Assembly (NCBI GenBank): GCA_023228425.1
Contig: JALOBE010000002.1
Coordinates: 1-64,000, forward strand
DNA length: 64,000 bases
Direction of reading: 5' to 3'
DNA from: Syntrophales bacterium
GTDB lineage: Bacteria; Desulfobacterota; Syntrophia; Syntrophales; UBA2210
A program made the position numbers and the translations under genes. The notes beneath the pieces were generated by a model. The model did no database searches and was not told where the DNA came from. It saw nothing but the letters and a program-made list of their open reading frames with translations. This document shows, in pieces, positions 58,577 through 64,000 of the stretch. Numbering within the stretch: position 1 is the stretch's first letter; the number at the start of each line of letters is the position of its first letter.

Positions 58577-59662
58577 CTAGTATGAAAAAGGCCAGAGCCT
58601 GAAATTTGATTTCACTATCCGCCACAGTTCGGCCAGACCCCGGGGCTCGAATATGATGAACAGAACGATGGCCAGGCCGAAGGCCAGTTCCCTCAGGGGC
58701 GCGAGGGTCAGCTCGATGCCCGACATGAACGGCGTGTTCATGAGAAACTGGGTGATGAGTCTCAGGATTTCGTTGAGCATCACGATGAACGCGGCGCCGA
58801 AAATCGCGCCGGGAATGCTCCCCAGCCCTCCGATGATGATCATGGCAATGTATTCTACCGAGAGCATGAGCGTGAAGGGTTCCGCCGTGATGCTCACCAT
58901 GTAGAAGGCCCAGAGGGCACCGGCAAATCCCGCGTAAAATGAACTGATGGCAAAAGAGAGCAGTTTGTACCGGAATATGGGTATTCCCATGCCCTCGGCT
59001 GCTCTGTCGTTGTCGCGTATGGCGATGAAGGCCCGACCGTAGCGGCTCCGCATGATGTTGACGGCTATGAACGTCATCAGAACGAGAGCAATGAAGGTAA
59101 CGTAGAAATAGGCGATGTCGCCGTCGAGAAAGATTCCGAAAAGCGCCGGAAAAGGAAGCACGATACCCCGGACACCCTTCGTGACGCTTTCCCAGTGTAC
59201 CAGAACGTACTCGATGATGAACTGGCCCGCCAGGGTGGCAATGGTGAGGTACAGGCCCTTCAGGCGCCCGGAGGGCAATCCGAATCCGATGCCCACGATG
59301 GCCGTCACGATACCTCCCGCGAGAACGCAGAGCAGAAAGGGCCAGCCGAAATCGGCGGCAAGAACGGCCGCCGTATAGGCGCCGACACCGAAAAACGCGC
59401 CGTGGCCAAGTGAAAGCTGCCCCGTGAATCCCACGAGGATGTTCAGTCCCAGGGCGGCGATGGACGTGATGGCGATTATGATCAGCAGATACAGAGTATA
59501 CGACCCGCTCACGAAGGGAACCACCGCGAAAAGAATCACCAGTGCCGCCAGAAGGCAGAGGCGCCCGAAGTCGGTTTCAAAGATTGCGATTTCCTGCTCA
59601 TAGCGGTCGTAGTAATTTCCACAAAGACTGAACCTGAGATTCCTTAACATTTTCATTATCAT
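58577..59662 (-). CDS. livM: Branched-chain ABC transporter permease, LivM type
   Basis: A 361-residue inner-membrane permease with about nine to ten helices. Signatures: GFTGQLSLGHGAFFGVGAYTAA and AIRDNDRAAEGMGIPIFRYKLLSFAISS (the EAA-like coupling loop, in parts). The N-terminus has about 35 polar residues before the first helix. It has GAGG nine bases before the ATG. It lies 12 bases after livH. Confidence 0.93.
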   Translation of the reverse strand: MIMKMLRNLRFSLCGNYYDRYEQEIAIFETDFGRLCLLAALVILFAVVPFVSGSYTLYLLIIIAITSIAALGLNILVGFTGQLSLGHGAFFGVGAYTAAVLAADFGWPFLLCVLAGGIVTAIVGIGFGLPSGRLKGLYLTIATLAGQFIIEYVLVHWESVTKGVRGIVLPFPALFGIFLDGDIAYFYVTFIALVLMTFIAVNIMRSRYGRAFIAIRDNDRAAEGMGIPIFRYKLLSFAISSFYAGFAGALWAFYMVSITAEPFTLMLSVEYIAMIIIGGLGSIPGAIFGAAFIVMLNEILRLITQFLMNTPFMSGIELTLAPLRELAFGLAIVLFIIFEPRGLAELWRIVKSNFRLWPFSY

Positions 59663-59674
59663 AGGTACTATCCT

Positions 59675-60553
59675 CTAGACCCTCTCGATTTCCACCAGGC
59701 CGAAGAGCCCGTAGGGTTTCACCATGAGAATGAAAATGAGGCAGATATAAGGAACCACGTCCCGCAAAGAAGGTGAAATGTAGCCCCCCGTAAACGTCTC
59801 AAGGAGACCGATAATGAGGGCTCCTATGATGGCCCCGCCGATGCTGTCGAGGCCTCCCAGGATAACAACGGGAAAGACCTTCAGGCCGATGGACGACAGG
59901 TCATGGACGTTGATGCCGCTGATGATGCCCAGGACAATGCCGCTCATGCCGGCTACGAGGGCGGCGATGGCCCATGACAGGGCGAAAACCCGTCTCACAT
60001 GGACGCCGAGGGACATGGCGGCGGGCTGGTTGTCAGCCACGGAACGCATATAGATTCCCTGAGAAGAGAACTTGAAGAACAGACCGAAGACGGCCAGAAA
60101 AGTCAGCCCGATGACGATGGAGGCTACGTAGACCGGCGGTACTCTGACGGGGCCGAGGTTAACGGCGAGCCAGGCGGGGAGGAAATCGGGGTAGACGTAC
60201 AGATTTCCTCCCCAGACGAGCAGTATCAGCCCCTTGAACATGGCCGCCAGTCCAACGGTGAGCATGATGACATATATGAGGGGTTCGCCGATAAGGGGCC
60301 TCAGGAAGAGACGCTCAATGATGAAACCCAGGATGAAACTCCCGGCGAGGGAAAGGACAAAGGCAACCGGAATGGGCAGGTGCGCCCAGGTTACAAGGGT
60401 CAGGAACAGGTACGCCCCCAGGGCAAGGATTTCGCCATGGGCGAAATTGAGAACCCGGGAAGCCTTGAAGATCATGACAAAGCCCATGGCGGCAAGCCCG
60501 TAGAGAAATCCGAGGCTGATCCCATTGATAAGCAGTTGCAGAAAAAATTCCAT
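59675..60553 (-). CDS. livH: Branched-chain ABC transporter permease, LivH type
   Basis: A 292-residue permease with about eight helices: LINGISLGFLYGLAAMGFVM, then FKASRVLNFAHGEILALGAY (family signature) and SISGINVHDLSSIGLKVFPV-type motifs (here ISGINVHDLSSIGLKVFPVV). The cytoplasmic loop with MRSVADNQPAAMSLGVHVR contacts the ATPases. It follows the acyl-CoA ligase by 33 bases. Confidence 0.94.
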   Translation of the reverse strand: MEFFLQLLINGISLGFLYGLAAMGFVMIFKASRVLNFAHGEILALGAYLFLTLVTWAHLPIPVAFVLSLAGSFILGFIIERLFLRPLIGEPLIYVIMLTVGLAAMFKGLILLVWGGNLYVYPDFLPAWLAVNLGPVRVPPVYVASIVIGLTFLAVFGLFFKFSSQGIYMRSVADNQPAAMSLGVHVRRVFALSWAIAALVAGMSGIVLGIISGINVHDLSSIGLKVFPVVILGGLDSIGGAIIGALIIGLLETFTGGYISPSLRDVVPYICLIFILMVKPYGLFGLVEIERV

Positions 60554-60586
60554 GACCTTCCCTCCACTGGGCGCCGGCCGGGCCGA

Positions 60587-62518
60587 TCACCCGGAAATTA
60601 TGCGCACCGTCGTTTCAATGGTCCCCGTTCGCCCGTCCCGGTAGCGGACCCGGCCCTTCACGGCAAGCTCGCTCAGGCCGCCGTACATGGCCTCTATGAG
60701 CTTCAGATAGAGTCCGTATACAAAGCGCCGACGCACCTTTCCCGTCCTGGTCAGTTCATCGTCATCGGCATCGAGAAGCTTGTAGAGCAGGATAAATTTT
60801 TGAATCCTCATGTGTTCCGGCAGGCGATCGTTGACAGACCGTACCTCTCCGAGGATAAGGTCCTCCACGGGTTTCTGCTGGGACAGGTCTGTATAGGTCG
60901 TGTAGGGTATCATGCGGTTCTCCGCCCAAGCTCCCACGTTTCCCATGTCTATGTTGATCAGTGCCGTTATGAAAGGCCGCCCCTCTCCGAAAATGACCGC
61001 CTCCTTGATGAAGGGCGAAAACTTGAGCCGGGTTTCGATGAAATCCGGAGAAAACACCCTTCCTTTCTTGTCCCGGATGATCTCATCGTTTCTCCCGATG
61101 ATGACGAGGTGGCCCTCATCGGTGATGTATCCGGCGTCACCCGTCTTGAGCCAGCCCTGGGAAAATGACGCTTCCGTTGCCTCGTAATCGTTGAAGTATC
61201 CCCTGAAGACTGAGCCGGATGATACGAGAACTTCTCCATTATCCGATATCTGAACATACGTTCCGGGCAACGGCTTTCCAACGGTTTCAGCCCTCACCTC
61301 ACCGTCGGGCTGAACCTGGAAAATACCGCCCGCCTCGGTCAGCCCGTAGCATTGTTTGAGGTTGAGGCCGATCGAGCGGAAAAAGCGAATAACGTCGGGG
61401 CTGATGGGGTGCCCCCCCGTGTAGGCGGTTTTCAGGCGTCCGCTCCCGAGCCGGTTCAGGAGGGGACGATACACGAGGAGCGACGAAAAAAAATTGAGGA
61501 GCCGCAGACGGACCGGCAGGCGTTCCCGTGCCTCCTCCCGATCGACCACCTGCTCACCTGTTTTCACGGCCCTGGAGAAGAGGGCACGGTTCAGGCGTCC
61601 TGAATCCTCGATTTTCACCCTGACGGTGGAAGCCAGATCCTCCCAGAAGCGTGACGAAGTAATGATGATGTCCGGACCCAGTTCCCTGAAATCATCCATG
61701 ACCGTGTCGTGGGTTTCGGGGAAATTCATGGTCACCGCTCCGACCAGGGCGACACCCACTCCCCACATCTGGTCGACTATCCAGGGCGGCGGCGACATGG
61801 ATAGCCAGTTCGAGTTGATGCCGATGGGAGATGCTTCGATCCATTTTCGCCCTATATCGGTAAAATTGGCGTGGGTTATCATGGCAAGCTTCGACAGGCC
61901 GGTGGTACCGGATGTCATGATCATGAGAGCGACGTCATCGGGATTCCCCCGGGCAACTTCTTCAGCGAAGAAGCGGGGAAACTGTGCTTCCATTTCCATT
62001 CCCAACGTAAGAACCTGTTTGAAGCTGATCAGCCATGATTCGTCCCCGTAGGAACTCATGCCCGTGGGATCCACGTAGATCACCTTTGCAACCTGGGGCA
62101 GCATGGCCCTGTTTTCAAGAAGTTTATCCGCCTGTTCCTGGTCCTGGACAACCACGATGCGGGCCTTGACCCGCTCCAGGGTCCGGGCTATTTCAATGCC
62201 GACGGCAGAGGTAAAAAGGTTCAGGCTCACACCGCCCAGGGCCTGGGCTCCCAGTTCACTGAAGAGCCACTCCGCGTGGTTGTCCATAACGATACCGAGG
62301 TGATCCCCCCTCTCGAATCCCAGGGCCTTCAATCCGTAAGCCACGTGCTTCACGTAGCGGGCATAGTCCTGCCAGGTAAAACTGTTCCAGATGCCGAGAC
62401 TTTTTTCACGAATTGCGACGCACTCGGCAGAAAGAGTCTGAGCATGATGGAGCAACACCTGTGGAAGCGTCATAGTTCTCAACAGGTCAAGTTCTTCTGT
62501 TGCCATTCTCCTGATCAT
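60587..62518 (-). CDS. AMP-dependent acyl-CoA synthetase/ligase
   Basis: A 643-residue ANL-superfamily ligase that activates a carboxylic acid to its acyl-CoA. The AMP motif MIMTSGTTGLSKLAMITHANF (in parts; P-loop SGTTGLSK), YGLTEAGG (A5), TGDAGYITDEGHLVIIGRND (A7/A8, hinge Asp) and DKKGRVFSPDFIETRL are present; near the last motif the usual GE is GR. Long-chain (FadD15-like) layout. Set inside a liv-type transporter cluster, it probably activates the imported acid; the substrate is unknown. Confidence 0.9.
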   Translation of the reverse strand: MIRRMATEELDLLRTMTLPQVLLHHAQTLSAECVAIREKSLGIWNSFTWQDYARYVKHVAYGLKALGFERGDHLGIVMDNHAEWLFSELGAQALGGVSLNLFTSAVGIEIARTLERVKARIVVVQDQEQADKLLENRAMLPQVAKVIYVDPTGMSSYGDESWLISFKQVLTLGMEMEAQFPRFFAEEVARGNPDDVALMIMTSGTTGLSKLAMITHANFTDIGRKWIEASPIGINSNWLSMSPPPWIVDQMWGVGVALVGAVTMNFPETHDTVMDDFRELGPDIIITSSRFWEDLASTVRVKIEDSGRLNRALFSRAVKTGEQVVDREEARERLPVRLRLLNFFSSLLVYRPLLNRLGSGRLKTAYTGGHPISPDVIRFFRSIGLNLKQCYGLTEAGGIFQVQPDGEVRAETVGKPLPGTYVQISDNGEVLVSSGSVFRGYFNDYEATEASFSQGWLKTGDAGYITDEGHLVIIGRNDEIIRDKKGRVFSPDFIETRLKFSPFIKEAVIFGEGRPFITALINIDMGNVGAWAENRMIPYTTYTDLSQQKPVEDLILGEVRSVNDRLPEHMRIQKFILLYKLLDADDDELTRTGKVRRRFVYGLYLKLIEAMYGGLSELAVKGRVRYRDGRTGTIETTVRIISG

Positions 62519-62589
62519 CGCTGTGCCTTTTCAGTGCGTCACGGTGTAATAAATGTTGGGCCGCGGCCGGTTCCGTTCCGGCAGAGTCC

Positions 62590-63417
62590 TTACTCCAGGT
62601 CAATTTTATCGCCGAGATAGGCCCGTATAACCTCGGTGTTTTCCTGTATCTCCTCGGGGCTTCCCTCGGCCAGCTTCCTGCCGAAATTAAGTGCCACCAC
62701 CCGGTCGGACAAGGACATGACCACCGACATGTCATGCTCGACCAGTATCATAGTCTGCTTCCAGGACCGGCTCAGCTCGGCAAGAAACCGTACCATGTCC
62801 TCCTTCTCTTCCAGATTCATTCCCGCGAAGGGTTCGTCCAGGACCAGCAGCCTCGGTTCCAGAGCAAGGGCCCTTCCCAACTCGACCCGTTTCCTCAACC
62901 CGTAGGGAAGAGACCCCACCAACTGCTTTCTGATGGGTTGCATTTCGAGAAAATCGATAATTTCTTCCACAATTTCATGGTTCCTGATCTCTTCCCTACG
63001 GACGGAAGGCAGGAAAAGACAGGCACCCGCAAAACTGTAGCTGCCGTGGAGATGCCGGGCCATGAGCATGTTGGAAATGACAGACATGCCCGTAAAAAGC
63101 TCGATGTTCTGAAATGTCCTGCCGATACCCTTTTCAACGAGATGGTGCGAGGAATAGCCGGTCACATCCTCTCCGTTGAACCGGATTGTCCCTTTCTGGG
63201 GATGGTAGTATCCGGTGAGGCAGTTTAAAAGGCTCGTCTTCCCCGCTCCGTTCGGTCCTATGACCGCCAGCAGCTCTCCCGTGGAAAGTTCGAGAGAGAC
63301 GTCGTTCAAGGCCATGACGCCGCCGAAGGAGAGGGAAAGATTTTCAACGGCCAGTTCCGCCGCGACCGTCCCGGCCTTTCCCTCAAATATGCGTGGCTGT
63401 CCCCGGAGCGACTTCAT
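62590..63417 (-). CDS. livG: ABC transporter ATP-binding protein, LivG type
   Basis: A 275-residue ATPase. Walker A GPNGAGKTSLLN (about residues 53-64), the LivG-specific GIGRTFQNIELFTGMSV, signature SLPYGLRKRVELGRALALEP (the usual SGGQ is replaced by the YG-type LPYGLRKRVE of LivG), Walker B LLVLDEPFAGMN and VEHDMSVVM with the catalytic switch His. It overlaps the livK gene by four bases (ATGA). The N-terminus of about 20 residues is unusual; an internal start cannot be excluded. Confidence 0.92.
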   Translation of the reverse strand: MKSLRGQPRIFEGKAGTVAAELAVENLSLSFGGVMALNDVSLELSTGELLAVIGPNGAGKTSLLNCLTGYYHPQKGTIRFNGEDVTGYSSHHLVEKGIGRTFQNIELFTGMSVISNMLMARHLHGSYSFAGACLFLPSVRREEIRNHEIVEEIIDFLEMQPIRKQLVGSLPYGLRKRVELGRALALEPRLLVLDEPFAGMNLEEKEDMVRFLAELSRSWKQTMILVEHDMSVVMSLSDRVVALNFGRKLAEGSPEEIQENTEVIRAYLGDKIDLE

Positions 63418-64000
63418 GGCTGCCGGATGATTTCCAGACTGTCTTTCCCGGGAACGAAGAAGGACGTCAGAGGGAGAAACGACCCGTCTTCGTTAACCTG
63501 AACGATGCGCGCCGTAAAGGATCCTTCATGATTGGTCGAAGAATAGCTCACGTCAGGCAACAGACCGCCGAAGGATTCCCCGTCAAAGGACTCCATGGCC
63601 GCGTTGATGCTTTCCCGCGTTATTGCTCCCGCCTGCTCGCCTGCCCGGATGAAGGCGCGTTCCATGATCATGGCCACGGCAACACCTTCCCAGTAGGAAG
63701 CGTCGAAAGACGTAACCGTCCCGTATCGTTCCCGGAGCTCCTCCATAAGGGCCATGCCCTCCGAGCCGTCTTCCGGGACACCGCCGGGGAACTGGATCCG
63801 CAGCCGGTCACGGATAAGGCCCTTGCCCATAGTGAAGAAGTCGGGATCCGTTGACGTCCAGGTACCGAAGAAGGGAGGGGTATAGCCCAGGCGGTCGGCG
63901 TCTCGAAGGGCTGTGATGATCGCCGCCGGCAGCATCTGGATGAACACATACTCGGCGCCGCTCCGCTTGAGTCGCAGGAGTTCCGTGGTCACGTCCACCG
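63414..64000 (-). CDS. livK: ABC transporter substrate-binding protein, LivK type, 5' end cut by window
   Basis: Periplasmic ligand-binding protein; only its C-terminal 195 residues are in view and the frame stays open to base 64000. Features of the Leu/Ile/Val-binding Peripla_BP_6 fold are visible: VFIQMLPAAIITALRDADRLG and GGVPEDGSEGMALMEELRERYG, then SYWEGVAVAMIMERAFIRAG, and the end ARIVQVNEDGSFLPLTSF. It should have a signal peptide upstream, which is unseen. The ligand cannot be named; the neighbouring acyl-CoA ligase suggests a carboxylic acid. Confidence 0.88.
   Translation of the reverse strand, partial: VDVTTELLRLKRSGAEYVFIQMLPAAIITALRDADRLGYTPPFFGTWTSTDPDFFTMGKGLIRDRLRIQFPGGVPEDGSEGMALMEELRERYGTVTSFDASYWEGVAVAMIMERAFIRAGEQAGAITRESINAAMESFDGESFGGLLPDVSYSSTNHEGSFTARIVQVNEDGSFLPLTSFFVPGKDSLEIIRQP

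Overview
The window looks like one chromosomal segment of an anaerobic, GC-rich deltaproteobacterium (Desulfobacterota). A Syntrophales-like host is my best guess, inferred from gene content only: a 14-subunit complex I with Hnd-type extra iron-sulfur modules, indolepyruvate:ferredoxin oxidoreductase, an archaeal-type phosphoglycerate-mutase-like protein beside homoserine dehydrogenase, and a branched-chain-amino-acid-type ABC transporter cluster holding an acyl-CoA ligase.

Layout. 1-1367: RNase PH (truncated by the window edge), RdgB and tRNA-Pro(TGG). 1319-10508: a 9.2 kb integrated element flanked by a 49-bp repeat of the tRNA 3' end. All its intact genes lie on the minus strand: integrase, an unknown 196-aa protein, an attenuator-like terminator, an AlpA-type regulator, a small CxxC protein, a primase-polymerase/ATPase, a DUF3102 protein, small unknown proteins, a P27-type small terminase, an excisionase-like HTH protein and an HK97-type major capsid protein with a strong terminator after it. 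No large terminase, portal, protease, tail or lysis gene is present. The outer left 1.2 kb is a graveyard of broken repeat modules. The gene set fits a phage satellite (PICI-like) better than a complete prophage; a decayed prophage is the alternative.

10540-13400: ABM-domain protein, dodecin, a 14-TM-type MFS exporter and an unknown 182-aa protein. 13845-19446: PtsP, an Smr protein (TTG start), a metallo-hydrolase, YhbY and HtpX. 19778-34535: nuoABCDE-hndB-FGHIJKLMN, a membrane NADH/ferredoxin:quinone oxidoreductase with many iron-sulfur centres. 34748-41461: dtd, DUF1285, guaB, dnaE and a UPF0280 gene, closely packed. 41547-51383 (minus): recG, hom, apgM-like, thioesterase, TPR protein, iorA, iorB, DnaJ-like and nitroreductase, nearly gap-free. 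51542-55180: purM, purN, a carotenoid-desaturase-like flavoprotein and rpmB. 55198-56024: a DUF4911 gene, then a repeat-bearing spacer. 56025-57746: recJ. 57743-64000 (minus): LivK-LivG-acyl-CoA ligase-LivH-LivM-LivF, with LivK cut by the window edge.

The chromosomal parts are ordinary housekeeping and energy genes. The unusual biology is concentrated in the element at 1319-10508.
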